Assembly: GCF_963676325.1 (NCBI RefSeq)
Contig: NZ_OY781099.1
Span: 1,674,001 to 1,738,000 of the forward strand
DNA from: an uncultured Bacteroides sp.
GTDB taxonomy: Bacteria; Bacteroidota; Bacteroidia; Bacteroidales; Bacteroidaceae
Length of the DNA stretch: 64,000 nucleotides
Direction: 5' to 3'
Part shown: piece after piece, positions 25,071 to 33,426 of the stretch
Layout: the number at the start of each line of letters is the position of its first letter
How positions within the stretch are numbered: the stretch's first letter is position 1
Position numbers and translations under genes: made by a program
The notes under the pieces: model-generated
Databases searched by the model: none
Told to the model about the DNA's origin: nothing
Seen by the model: only the letters and a program-made list of their open reading frames with translations

Positions 25071-26393
25071 ATGTATACTAACAAACAGATTTTAAATGTC
25101 AGTTATCCTATATTTTTAAGTCTGCTGGCACAAACCATAATTGGTGTAACAGATACCGCTTTCCTGGGCAGGGTGGGGGAAGTGGAACTGGGAGCATCTA
25201 GTATGGGTAGCCTTTTTTATATCTGTGTATTCACCATTGCATTTGGATTTAGTACCGGATCTCAGATTATTATTGCCAGACGAAACGGAGAAGAGAATTA
25301 TAAGAATGTAGGTCCGGTAATGATTCAGGGAACATTTTTTTTGTTGGGAATGGCTGTTCTTGCTTTTGGACTATCCCGGTTCTGGGCACCTGATATAATG
25401 AGGCTGTTGATCTCATCCGACAAGATCTTTAATACCACCATGTCGTTTCTTAATTGGCGCATTTACGGATTCTTTTTTGCTTTTGTCAATGTAATGTTTC
25501 GTGCTCTCTATATCGGCATTGCCCGCACAAGGGTACTTACCATCAGTGCGGCAGTAATGGCTTCAGTTAATGTAATATTGGCTTATACACTTATTTTTGG
25601 TCATTTTGGCTTTCCCCGAATGGGAATTGAAGGCGCTGCTATCGCATCGGTTATTGCTGAAATATCGTCTGTTCTGTTCTTGATTGTCTATACACATATC
25701 ACGGTAGATTTTAAAAAGTATGGGTTTACTCAGTTCAGATATTTTGATGTTCATTTAATTATTCGTGTGCTAAGCATCTCCAGTTTTACCATGATGCAAT
25801 ATTTCCTTTCTATGGCTACATGGTTTGTCTTTTTTGTTGCTGTGGAGCGACTGGGACAAAGGGAACTTGCAGTAGCCAATGTTGTAAGAAGCATTTATGT
25901 AGTTATGCTTATTCCTGTTAATGCTTTATCTACCACAACAAATACACTTGTCAGCAATGCAATAGGGGCTGGTGGAGTTAGCTCTGTAATGCAGATAATG
26001 AAGAAAATAGCTAAGCTCTCTTTTCTTATAGTCTTTTCCATAGTGGCATTGGTAGTAGTTTTTCCTAAAGCTATATTGTCGGTGTATACCAATGAGGTGG
26101 CATTGATTGAAGAGGCGGTGAATTCTGTTTATGTTATTTCCATAGCCATGTTGGTAGCTTCTGTTTCCAATGTCTATTTCAATGGAATATCAGGAACGGG
26201 AAACACTCGTTCTGCCTTAATGCTCGAGATTATTACGCTGATTTTTTATACCGGATACATCTTTCTGGTGGCTGTTTATTTTAAAGCTCCGGTCGAGATT
26301 TGCTTTGGCATAGAGATACTTTATTATGTTCTCTTGTTAATTGCCAGCTTTATTTATCTGAAAAAAGCAAATTGGCAGAGTAAAAAGCTCTGA
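25071..26393 (+). CDS. MATE family efflux transporter
   Basis: 440 residues with about twelve hydrophobic helices. The MATE N-terminal landmarks are visible (SYPIFLSLLAQTIIGVTDTA, then FLGRVGEVELGASS and FGFSTGSQIIIARRNGE). The second half repeats the fold (STTTNTLVSNAIGAGGV). MATE pumps export cationic drugs or metabolites by Na+ or H+ antiport. The length is normal. Neighbours are housekeeping genes in the same direction, and nothing indicates the substrate. Confidence 0.92.
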   Translation: MYTNKQILNVSYPIFLSLLAQTIIGVTDTAFLGRVGEVELGASSMGSLFYICVFTIAFGFSTGSQIIIARRNGEENYKNVGPVMIQGTFFLLGMAVLAFGLSRFWAPDIMRLLISSDKIFNTTMSFLNWRIYGFFFAFVNVMFRALYIGIARTRVLTISAAVMASVNVILAYTLIFGHFGFPRMGIEGAAIASVIAEISSVLFLIVYTHITVDFKKYGFTQFRYFDVHLIIRVLSISSFTMMQYFLSMATWFVFFVAVERLGQRELAVANVVRSIYVVMLIPVNALSTTTNTLVSNAIGAGGVSSVMQIMKKIAKLSFLIVFSIVALVVVFPKAILSVYTNEVALIEEAVNSVYVISIAMLVASVSNVYFNGISGTGNTRSALMLEIITLIFYTGYIFLVAVYFKAPVEICFGIEILYYVLLLIASFIYLKKANWQSKKL

Positions 26394-26410
26394 ATTATGC
26401 AATAATTTTG

Positions 26411-26418
26411 TATTTTTG
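26411..26418 (+). promoter_or_regulatory. Promoter -7 box of ffh
   Basis: TATTTTTG matches TAnnTTTG 35 bp before the ffh start. Confidence 0.5.
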
Positions 26419-26453
26419 CGTCCCTAAACAAGTTAATAATAACAATATAAGAT

Positions 26454-27776
26454 ATGTTCGATAATTTAAGTGAGAGACTGGAGAGGTCTTTTAAGATTCT
26501 AAAAGGTGAAGGAAAAATCACCGAAATCAATGTGGCGGAAACTCTGAAAGATGTGCGTAAAGCCCTCTTAGATGCCGATGTGAACTATAAAGTTGCTAAA
26601 ACTTTTACAGATACAGTTAAGGAAAAAGCTTTTGGACAAAACGTGCTTACAGCGGTTAAGCCTAGCCAGTTGATGGTGAAGATTGTTCATGATGAACTTA
26701 CTGAACTGATGGGTGGTGAAACTGTAGATGTAAACATAAAAGGTACTCCCGCTGTTATCCTGATGTCTGGTTTGCAAGGTTCTGGTAAGACTACTTTCTC
26801 AGGAAAACTTGCACAGATGATGAAAACTAAACGTAGCAAGAATCCTCTGTTGGTTGCTTGTGATGTTTACCGTCCTGCGGCTATCGAACAGTTACGCGTA
26901 TTGGGAGAACAAATCGGAGTTCCTGTATATAGCGAAATAGATAGCAAAAATCCTGTTCAGATTGCTCAGAATGCAATTATTGAAGCGCGCTCAAAAGGAT
27001 ATGACCTGGTAATTGTCGATACAGCCGGACGTTTGGCTATCGATGAACAGATGATGAACGAGATTGCTGCAATTAAAGCTGCTATCAAACCAGAAGAAAT
27101 TTTGTTCGTAGTCGACTCAATGACTGGTCAGGATGCTGTAAATACTGCTAAAGAATTCAATGATCGTCTGGACTTTAACGGTGTTGTACTTACTAAATTA
27201 GATGGTGATACTCGTGGTGGTGCCGCTCTTTCTATCCGTTCGGTAGTAAACAAGCCAATTAAGTTTGTGGGTACTGGTGAAAAGATGGAAGCTATAGATC
27301 AGTTCCATCCAGCTCGTATGGCCGACCGTATTCTGGGAATGGGTGATATCGTTTCATTGGTTGAACGTGCTCAGGAACAATACGATGAAGAAGAAGCAAA
27401 ACGTCTTCAAAAGAAAATTTCAAAGAATCAGTTCGACTTTAATGACTTTCTTAGTCAGATAGCTCAGATCAAGAAAATGGGTAACCTGAAAGATCTTGCA
27501 TCTATGATTCCAGGAGTAGGAAAGGCTATCAAGGATGTTGATATTGATGATAACGCTTTCAAGAGCATAGAAGCTATTATTCATTCTATGACTCCGAAAG
27601 AAAGAAGTAATCCGGAAATTATTAATGGATCACGCCGTACTCGTATTGCTAAAGGTAGTGGTACAAACATTCAGGAAGTGAACCGATTGATGAAGCAGTT
27701 TGATCAGACTCGCAAGATGATGAAGATGGTTACCAGCTCAAAGATGAGTAAGATGATGCCTAAAATGAGAAAATAA
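26454..27776 (+). CDS. ffh: Signal recognition particle GTPase Ffh
   Basis: 440 residues. The N domain (1-~85) is helical. The G domain carries G1 GLQGSGKTTFSGKLA, VACDVYRPAAIEQLRVLGEQ, DTAGRLAIDEQM and TKLDGDTRGGAAL. The C-terminal M domain (~300-440) is methionine-rich and contains the SRP RNA-binding SRRTRIAKGSG, ending MVTSSKMSKMMPKMRK. Ffh binds signal sequences of nascent membrane proteins and docks on FtsY. folD follows 12 bp after the stop, probably in the same transcript. Confidence 0.98.
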   Translation: MFDNLSERLERSFKILKGEGKITEINVAETLKDVRKALLDADVNYKVAKTFTDTVKEKAFGQNVLTAVKPSQLMVKIVHDELTELMGGETVDVNIKGTPAVILMSGLQGSGKTTFSGKLAQMMKTKRSKNPLLVACDVYRPAAIEQLRVLGEQIGVPVYSEIDSKNPVQIAQNAIIEARSKGYDLVIVDTAGRLAIDEQMMNEIAAIKAAIKPEEILFVVDSMTGQDAVNTAKEFNDRLDFNGVVLTKLDGDTRGGAALSIRSVVNKPIKFVGTGEKMEAIDQFHPARMADRILGMGDIVSLVERAQEQYDEEEAKRLQKKISKNQFDFNDFLSQIAQIKKMGNLKDLASMIPGVGKAIKDVDIDDNAFKSIEAIIHSMTPKERSNPEIINGSRRTRIAKGSGTNIQEVNRLMKQFDQTRKMMKMVTSSKMSKMMPKMRK

Positions 27777-27788
27777 AAACATAGAAGT

Positions 27789-28670
27789 ATGCAGTTAATT
27801 GATGGAAAAGCAATCTCGGAACAAGTAAAGCAGGAAATTGCTGCTGAAGTTGCCGAAATAGTTGCAAAAGGAGGTAAGCGTCCTCATCTGGCAGCCATTC
27901 TTGTGGGGCACGATGGAGGAAGTGAAACTTACGTAGCAGCTAAAGTGAAAGCGTGTGAAGTTTGTGGCTTTAAGTCTTCTCTGGTTCGTTATGAAGCAGA
28001 TGTTACAGAAGAAGAATTGCTGAACAAAGTAAAAGAACTGAATGCTGATGCTGATGTTGACGGATTTATCGTTCAGTTGCCTTTACCTAAACATATTTCT
28101 GAACAAAAGGTTATTGAAACTATAGACTACCGTAAAGATGTGGATGGATTCCATCCAATTAACGTAGGGCGTATGTCTATTGGCCTTCCTTGCTATGTAT
28201 CTGCTACTCCAAACGGTATTATGGAGTTGTTGAAACGTTATAAAATTGAAACCAGCGGAAAGAAATGCGTAGTGTTGGGACGTAGTAATATTGTAGGTAA
28301 GCCAATGGCTTCTCTGATGATGCAGAAAACATATCCTGGCGATGCTACAGTAACAGTATGCCACAGCCGTTCACGTGATTTGGTAAAAGAATGTCAGGAA
28401 GCTGATATTATTATCGCTGCATTGGGTCAGCCAAACTTCTTAAAAGCCGAAATGGTAAAAGAAGGAGCGGTGGTAATCGACGTAGGTACAACACGTGTTC
28501 CTTCAGATAAAACGAAATCAGGATTCAAACTCACCGGAGATGTTCTCTTTGATGAAGTTGCTCCTAAATGCTCATTCATTACTCCTGTTCCAGGTGGAGT
28601 AGGACCTATGACTATTGTTTCTCTGATGAGAAATACTTTATTGGCAGGAAAGAAAGAAATATATAAATAA
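27789..28670 (+). CDS. folD: Methylenetetrahydrofolate dehydrogenase / cyclohydrolase FolD
   Basis: 293 residues. It interconverts methylene-, methenyl- and formyl-tetrahydrofolate with NAD(P). Catalytic and binding motifs are YVAAKVKACEVCGF (active-site Tyr and Lys), DGFIVQLPLPKHI, DVDGFHPINVGR, the nucleotide site VLGRSNIVGKPMASLM, and the C-terminal TPVPGGVGPMTIVSLM. The length matches the family. It lies between ffh and the CapA-like gene with gaps of 12 and 10 bp, so the three probably form one transcript. Confidence 0.98.
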   Translation: MQLIDGKAISEQVKQEIAAEVAEIVAKGGKRPHLAAILVGHDGGSETYVAAKVKACEVCGFKSSLVRYEADVTEEELLNKVKELNADADVDGFIVQLPLPKHISEQKVIETIDYRKDVDGFHPINVGRMSIGLPCYVSATPNGIMELLKRYKIETSGKKCVVLGRSNIVGKPMASLMMQKTYPGDATVTVCHSRSRDLVKECQEADIIIAALGQPNFLKAEMVKEGAVVIDVGTTRVPSDKTKSGFKLTGDVLFDEVAPKCSFITPVPGGVGPMTIVSLMRNTLLAGKKEIYK

Positions 28671-28680
28671 CATTTCTTCG

Positions 28681-29790
28681 ATGAAACATCTGATCCTTTT
28701 GGTGACTGTTGTTTTCTCTTTTTCGTGTAGTTCCCCTTCTCATAAGAAGGAGACTGCTGATAGGGATACGACGGCTACTAAAAGGATCACTCTTTTATTT
28801 GCAGGTGATTTTATGCAGCATCAGAGACAAATTGATGCGGCGGCTACAGATAATGGATATGATTATCAGGATTGCTTTAGTCAGGTAAAAGAAGAGGTGA
28901 GTAAGGCCGATGTGGCTATAGGTAATCTGGAAGTAACGTTAGGTGGCGAACCTTACGGAGGATATCCTGGATTCAGTGCTCCCGATGAATATATGTATGC
29001 CATTCAGAACGCAGGTTTTGATGTGATGACACTGGCAAATAATCACTGTCTTGATAAAGGCCGGAAAGGTCTTGAACGAACCATTCACAAGCTCGATTCT
29101 TTGAATATTCCCCACCTGGGAACATATCTCAATATAGAAGAACGAGAAAAGAAATACCCCTTAATTATTGAAAAGAAAGGCTTTCGCATAGCCTTACTGA
29201 ACTATACCTATGCTACAAATGGTTTAAGGGTAAGAGAGCCCAATGTGGTTAACTATATAGATAAGAATGAAATCTTACGCGATATAAAGAGAGCCCATGA
29301 AAAGAATCCAGATGTTATAATAGCCTGTATGCATTGGGGCACGGAATATCAGTCTGTTCCCGATAGTACACAAACAGAGCTGGCAAACTGGCTCTTTGCT
29401 CACGGTGTAAATCACGTAATAGGTTCTCATCCACACGTAGTGCAACCTATGGAGATGCGTTATGATCATATTAATGGTCAACAACATATTTTAGTTTATT
29501 CGTTGGGCAATTACCTCTCAGATATGTCTGCCATGAAAACTGATGGTGGAGTTATGTTTAAAATGGAACTATGTAAAGATACTACGTTGCGAGTAGAGAA
29601 ATGTGGTTATAGTTTAGTCTGGACATCTCGTCCAAAGCATAGTGGCGAAAAAAAATATAAAATAATTCCGGCAGTCAGTCCGCGCCAAGAACTTCCATCA
29701 AGAGCGTCTAATCGCCTGAAAATCTTTGTGAAAGACTCCAGAGAGCTCTTTGCCACGCATAATAAGGGAATCAAAGAATATATTTTTTGA
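28681..29790 (+). CDS. CapA-like metallophosphatase-fold lipoprotein
   Basis: 369 residues. A short signal peptide with a lipobox-like FSFSCSS predicts lipid attachment at Cys16. The CapA/PgsA calcineurin-like fold is recognised from LLFAGDFMQHQRQIDAA, VAIGNLEVTLGGEPYGGYPG, MTLANNHCLDKGRKGLERT, CMHWGTEYQ and IGSHPHVVQPME. The founding members support poly-gamma-glutamate capsule synthesis. No pgsB/C-type genes are near, so the Bacteroides role is unknown. It ends the ffh-folD transcript; the tRNA-His promoter begins 19 bp after its stop. Confidence 0.88.
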   Translation: MKHLILLVTVVFSFSCSSPSHKKETADRDTTATKRITLLFAGDFMQHQRQIDAAATDNGYDYQDCFSQVKEEVSKADVAIGNLEVTLGGEPYGGYPGFSAPDEYMYAIQNAGFDVMTLANNHCLDKGRKGLERTIHKLDSLNIPHLGTYLNIEEREKKYPLIIEKKGFRIALLNYTYATNGLRVREPNVVNYIDKNEILRDIKRAHEKNPDVIIACMHWGTEYQSVPDSTQTELANWLFAHGVNHVIGSHPHVVQPMEMRYDHINGQQHILVYSLGNYLSDMSAMKTDGGVMFKMELCKDTTLRVEKCGYSLVWTSRPKHSGEKKYKIIPAVSPRQELPSRASNRLKIFVKDSRELFATHNKGIKEYIF

Positions 29791-29809
29791 TATTTTTTTT
29801 CAGCAAAAG

Positions 29810-29840
29810 TTTGGAGATTTAAATATTATACCTATCTTTG
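29810..29840 (+). promoter_or_regulatory. Consensus promoter of tRNA-His
   Basis: TTTG (29810-29813), 19-bp spacer, TATCTTTG (29833-29840): an exact match to the Bacteroides -33/-7 consensus, 22 bp before the tRNA. Confidence 0.85.
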
Positions 29841-29862
29841 CACCGCATTAGGAAACAAACAT

Positions 29863-29937
29863 GGTGGATGTAGCTCAGCTGGTTAGAGCGTCGGTTTGTG
29901 GTTCCGAAGGTCGTGGGTTCGAAACCCATCCTCCACC
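29863..29937 (+). tRNA. tRNA-His (GTG anticodon)
   Basis: Cloverleaf read by eye: extra G-1 at 29863 pairs with C73, as expected for His. The acceptor is GTGGATG, the D stem GCTC..GAGC, the anticodon GTG at 29898-29900, and the T arm GTGGG TTCGAAA CCCAT. CCA is not encoded in full. Two stem positions do not pair: U6 with C67 in the acceptor (3' strand CCTCCAC) and U31 with U39 at the bottom of the anticodon stem. A consensus promoter and a terminator flank it. Confidence 0.93.
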
Positions 29938-29945
29938 CATAATGT

Positions 29946-29980
29946 AAAAGGTCTTGAATAATATTCAAGGCCTTTTTTTT
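29946..29980 (+). terminator. Intrinsic terminator after tRNA-His
   Basis: AAGGTCTTGAATA and TATTCAAGGCCTT pair with one G-U, then eight T residues. Confidence 0.85.
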
Positions 29981-30134
29981 GCTATGGTGCATCCTTGAAA
30001 AATCGAGGATCACAAAAATTATTTATTTTTCGCAAAAACACACTAGCGCTTCTGCGGATCATACCGGATCATACCAAAATCCTGAGGGTTTGAAGTCTTA
30101 AGCATAAATATTTTCAATTGGGGCTGCCATAATT

Positions 30135-30274
30135 AATGGTATTGGAAAAAAAATCATTGGGCAATGGCCGGCAGATTATTCCTGAATGGTTGAAAATCTC
30201 CCGCCGGAGTTTGGTTCAACTCCGCCCGGACATTGGACAAACTCCGACCGGAGTTCAACTGAAGTCCGACCGGA
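30135..30274. repeat. Array of palindromic words with 21-22 bp period that changes word
   Basis: Centres at 30160.5 (ATTGGGCAAT), 30182.5 (ATTCCTGAAT), 30203.5 (CTCCCGCCGGAG), 30225.5 (TCCGCCCGGA), 30247.5 (ACTCCGACCGGAGT, perfect 6-bp arms) and 30269.5 (TCCGACCGGA) are 22, 21, 22, 22 and 22 bp apart. A weaker AATGGTATT centred at 30139 continues the phase upstream. The theme shifts from ATT..AAT to TCCG..CGGA without losing register. Confidence 0.8.
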
Positions 30275-30286
30275 GTTCTTTTTAAG

Positions 30287-30633
30287 CCATCCATCACTCC
30301 CTCACTTTTTGGATATAGCCACCTGATTACGTGGTTGATAATAAAGTGATGGATCCGTTTTTATCTCTCACTCTACTCTCACTTTTAGGGGCTACCCTCA
30401 CTATTTTGAGCTTTTTTTTGCAAAGTTTTCTGTTTTGCAAAGAAATGCAGTCGGTAAATCGGGCATGACACTCGGTTGATTTTATCCTCCCTATAATGCC
30501 CGAAAAGGCCTACGAAAAAGTGATGGTAGGCACTTTTTGTGAGAGTAAAGTGAGGGCTCAGAATGCTACTATCACTAAATATATGATTGATTTACAATGT
30601 GTTGTATGAGTTTAGTGATGGAGTGATGGATGA
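30287..30633. repeat. 347-bp element with nested inverted repeats
   Basis: Outer ends CCATCCATCACTCCCTCACT (from 30287) and, reversed, TCATCCATCACTCCATCACT (from 30633) match nearly completely. Inside, TCACTCTACTCTCACTTTTA (from 30368) recurs inverted near 30558-30525 as TCACTTTACTCTCACAAAAA, followed on both arms by CTACC. No coding sequence is seen in the centre. It looks like a non-autonomous element or a large structured RNA or DNA hairpin. Confidence 0.6.
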
Positions 30634-30687
30634 TTTTTAAAAAAAATGCAAGCAGATAGCCTTATCAGAAAAGGAATGATCTCGGCT

Positions 30688-30863
30688 GGTTCTTCGTTTG
30701 GTACTTGTCACTTTAGGTGCAAGCTGTTGCATTGAGCCTTTTATTTATAGTGCTTTTACCAACTTTTTATCAGATTCAATAAATGGCTTATTAAAAAGCA
30801 TGTAGAGTCTTTATTAAATAAGCATTTGAGACCGTTTGCTTGCACCAAAAGTGACGAAGAACC
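30688..30863. mobile_element. Inverted-repeat element, copy 1 (MITE-like)
   Basis: The left end reads GGTTCTTCGT, then an 11-bp insertion, then CACTTTAGGTGCAAGC. The right end is GCTTGCACCAAAAGTGACGA then AGAACC, the inverted complement. The 176-bp copy has no coding capacity. After it come AAAAAAAT, an 11-bp duplicate of the right end (GACGAAGAACC), and AAAAAAAT again. Confidence 0.75.
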
Positions 30864-30890
30864 AAAAAAATGACGAAGAACCAAAAAAAT

Positions 30891-31054
30891 GGTTCTTCGT
30901 CACTTTAGGTGCAAGCTGTTGCATTGAGCCTTTTATTTTAGTGCTTTTACCAACTTTTTATCAGATTCAATAAATGGCTTATTAAAAAGCATGTAGAGTC
31001 TTTATTAAATAAGCATTTGAGACCGTTTGCTTGCACCAAAAGTGACGAAGAACC
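30891..31054. mobile_element. Inverted-repeat element, copy 2 (MITE-like)
   Basis: A 164-bp copy bounded by ~26-bp inverted repeats GGTTCTTCGTCACTTTAGGT.. and ..AAAAGTGACGAAGAACC. AAAAAAAT (8 bp) lies immediately on both sides (30883-30890 and 31055-31062), like a target-site duplication. Confidence 0.8.
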
Positions 31055-31062
31055 AAAAAAAT

Positions 31063-31227
31063 GGTTCTTCGTCACTTTTGGTGCAAGATATTGCATTGAG
31101 CCTTTTATTTATAGTGCTTTTACCAACTTTTTATCAGATTCAATAAATGGCTTATTAAAAAGCATGTAGAGTCTTTATTAAATAAGCATTTGAGACTGTT
31201 TGCTTGCACCTAAAGTGACGAAGAACC
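31063..31227. mobile_element. Inverted-repeat element, copy 3 (MITE-like)
   Basis: A 165-bp copy nearly identical to copy 2, with the left repeat GGTTCTTCGTCACTTTTGGT and the right repeat TAAAGTGACGAAGAACC. AAAAAAAT flanks it on both sides (31055-31062 and 31228-31235). The GG-start and 8-bp spacing are reminiscent of ISL3-family ends, but no transposase is present. Confidence 0.8.
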
Positions 31228-31235
31228 AAAAAAAT

Positions 31236-31278
31236 GGGGGCATGCTGTTCGCTGATATACAGAGAAAAGCATGCCCCC
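31236..31278 (-). terminator. Hairpin after the C1 peptidase gene
   Basis: GGGGGCATGC (31236-31245) and GCATGCCCCC (31269-31278) form a perfect 10-bp GC-rich stem with a 23-nt loop. Reading on the minus strand, A and T residues follow. Confidence 0.65.
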
Positions 31279-31328
31279 AATGGTTGATTATTTCGATCTC
31301 ACAGAGTTTCTGTAAGATACGTTAGCTT

Positions 31329-32726
31329 TTATTCCTCGTTAGCAAACATAGGATCCCATGCAGGAAGACGAATTGGCTTTTGTTTTAGAATATCCAATAC
31401 CTTAGTTGGTACAAATTTCTTTTCTACAACCAAACGGAACATGTATTCATTGAACCATTCATTGGTCATTATTAAGTGACCCTGGTAACCGGCTGTTGCT
31501 CCCCAGCTATTTTCAACCATCCATTTCTTTGGTTTGCCATCTTTGTCAAGATCTACCGCCATCAGTGTCATTGCGTGAGAAGAACTACTGGCAAAGCTTT
31601 GGATGCGCTGTTTCTTATTCATGCCAAAGTTTGTACCCATCAATGAAGTATAATCGTAATTGTTTATATCAAGTAAGCCACGGTCAGAATTAAGGAACTT
31701 GCCTACATCGCATGAGAAATACATCATTGTGCTATCTTTTATAGATTTGATAGCCATCTCCTTGATATCTTCAATAGGAAGATTCACATACGTCCAGTTC
31801 TTTCCATCGTAACGGTGACGGTCAAAATCAATTTCATAGTTTTTGTAGAACTCCCGACTAGGATCGTTCATCAACATCACATAGTTATTGGTGAGATCTT
31901 TATTTATGTATTCATTGAAGAATGATAACGGAGTATATTGTTTTGTGTTTACAGGATTCCCTTTCGCATCTTTTCTGGTCCATGTAAATTCAGTAGGAGG
32001 GACTCCCAGGTTAAGGACCAGCATGCGGTAAATTGTACTCAACATTTCAGTCTTGCTCTTTTTCAATGCAGCCGGTTTTGCTCCTTTGGCAGCCTCTTCA
32101 CGAAGCTGCAATCCGTATTCACGAAGCTTCAGGCCTAGAAGATTTGCCATCTGAGCAGTATTCTCACTGCTGTTCGTCTCCGGCATTATTTCTTTTGGAA
32201 CTAAACCATATTTTCCCACAATGTCTGATATACCGGTAAACTGTCCGCCGTCACTTAATGGATTCTTGAATAACCATTCCACCATTTTATCATCCATAGG
32301 CTTTTTAGATGTATCAAGTACGCCTTGCAAGAAAAGGTTTGATTTCTCAAGCTGATCCCAGAAAAAACTATAGTTTTGCGAGAACTCGAAAGAACCTAAG
32401 CCATACTTGGTAATCATCTTAGATCTCATTACGTTCAGTCCGGTAAACAACCAGCAACGACCCGATTTCTTTTGGTCTGCAATACCTTTTGATTCAACTT
32501 TGTTTGTGAAATAAGTATCCATGTCTTTCAGGTTATCCTGGTCTAAAGCCAGTTTGCGAATATCACTACCACCAATAGCATTACGGATAGCCTTGTCTGA
32601 AGCCGTAGCCTGATAACTTTGTTTTATACTTTGTAGCATCTCATTTGAAATGCCTCCATCGCTTTGCTGAGCATTGGCATAGATTGCCATAGCCAAGGCA
32701 AATGCCGATATTAATCTTTTGTTCAT
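31329..32726 (-). CDS. Secreted C1 family (bleomycin hydrolase/PepC-like) cysteine peptidase
   Basis: 465 residues from the ATG at 32726; the longer frame from 32792 runs through the promoter. Residues 1-20 are a signal peptide (ISAFALAMAIYANAQ), unlike the cytosolic PepC of lactic bacteria. Papain-fold catalytic residues are seen as KKSGRCWLFTGLNVMRS (Cys), SSSHAMTLMAVDLDKDG (His) and MVENSWGATAGYQG (Asn). The large insert and the F/W-rich N-terminal arm fit the bleomycin hydrolase family, which forms hexameric aminopeptidases. Here it probably acts in the periplasm or is exported. Confidence 0.9.
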   Translation of the reverse strand: MNKRLISAFALAMAIYANAQQSDGGISNEMLQSIKQSYQATASDKAIRNAIGGSDIRKLALDQDNLKDMDTYFTNKVESKGIADQKKSGRCWLFTGLNVMRSKMITKYGLGSFEFSQNYSFFWDQLEKSNLFLQGVLDTSKKPMDDKMVEWLFKNPLSDGGQFTGISDIVGKYGLVPKEIMPETNSSENTAQMANLLGLKLREYGLQLREEAAKGAKPAALKKSKTEMLSTIYRMLVLNLGVPPTEFTWTRKDAKGNPVNTKQYTPLSFFNEYINKDLTNNYVMLMNDPSREFYKNYEIDFDRHRYDGKNWTYVNLPIEDIKEMAIKSIKDSTMMYFSCDVGKFLNSDRGLLDINNYDYTSLMGTNFGMNKKQRIQSFASSSSHAMTLMAVDLDKDGKPKKWMVENSWGATAGYQGHLIMTNEWFNEYMFRLVVEKKFVPTKVLDILKQKPIRLPAWDPMFANEE

Positions 32727-32757
32727 ATTAAAATCGCTTGTATTTATAATTAGGATA

Positions 32758-32789
32758 CAAATGTAGGTGTTCCACAGTGTTAAGACAAA
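32758..32789 (-). promoter_or_regulatory. Promoter of the C1 peptidase gene
   Basis: On the minus strand TTTG (32789-32786), a 20-bp spacer and TACATTTG (32765-32758) match the Bacteroides consensus. Confidence 0.7.
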
Positions 32790-32857
32790 CATTTTTAGTA
32801 TAAATCAGCACACGCCTTTTAACAATGACAGAATAATGGATTAATTGCAATTACTAA

Positions 32858-33403
32858 TTACAATTTTAATTTAGCTTTGAATAAATGCGGATAAATTCGT
32901 TTTCCATCCTCGACTTTACTTTCGAAAATGATAATCTCTGAAACCATAAAGCCGATTTTCTTTTCTATTGTAATGCTCCTCAGACTTTCAGGAATCTTTT
33001 TGGGGCGGGAGAGTAGTGTGATGTGAGGATTGAATGGACTCTTTTGCAGAACAAATCCATTCTTCTCAAGCTCTGTATGAATATCATTCCAGAGCTTTGC
33101 CATAATATCTACTTGTCCATCAACTCCGGCCCAGATAGTATGTGGCTTATCAAAAGAAGGAAAAGCTCCCAGTTTATCTAGATTTAGTTCAAAAGCTTCA
33201 TTATTTGCAGCAACCTTGTTTAATAGATCAGATAGCACTAGAACAGATTCAGCAGATAGTTCCCCAAGAAATTCCAGAGTGATATGAAGATACTCAGGTG
33301 CTTTCCACGAACCTTCCAGTCCTAGCTCTTTAAGCTGAGACTGGTGCCTGGCAAGAGACTGCTTTACATCAGTAGGTAAATTTATTCCTATATATAACCT
33401 CAT
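32858..33403 (-). CDS. thpR: RNA 2',3'-cyclic phosphodiesterase (ThpR)
   Basis: 181 residues, family length. Two-histidine phosphoesterases carry two HxT motifs, here HITLEFLGEL (residues ~41-50) and HITLLSRP (~128-135). The N-terminal LYIGINLPTDVK and FPSFDKPHTIWAGV are also typical. The enzyme opens 2',3'-cyclic phosphates on RNA ends. The start is 23 bp after the stop of the upstream lipoprotein gene, so the pair is likely co-transcribed. Confidence 0.92.
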   Translation of the reverse strand: MRLYIGINLPTDVKQSLARHQSQLKELGLEGSWKAPEYLHITLEFLGELSAESVLVLSDLLNKVAANNEAFELNLDKLGAFPSFDKPHTIWAGVDGQVDIMAKLWNDIHTELEKNGFVLQKSPFNPHITLLSRPKKIPESLRSITIEKKIGFMVSEIIIFESKVEDGKRIYPHLFKAKLKL

Positions 33404-33426
33404 GACGTGTATGTATCTTTAAGCTG

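Noticed and set aside
30688..31227. CRISPR or satellite repeat reading of the three tandem elements
   Set aside because: Only three ~165-bp copies, each with its own inverted ends and 8-bp junctions, which fits mobile-element copies better.
29863..31320. Integrated element at tRNA-His
   Set aside because: No integrase, and no duplicate of the tRNA 3' end was found downstream within the window; only non-coding repeats follow.
32727..32792. N-terminal extension of the C1 peptidase
   Set aside because: It would run through the promoter's -7 box, and the internal ATG starts a proper signal peptide.
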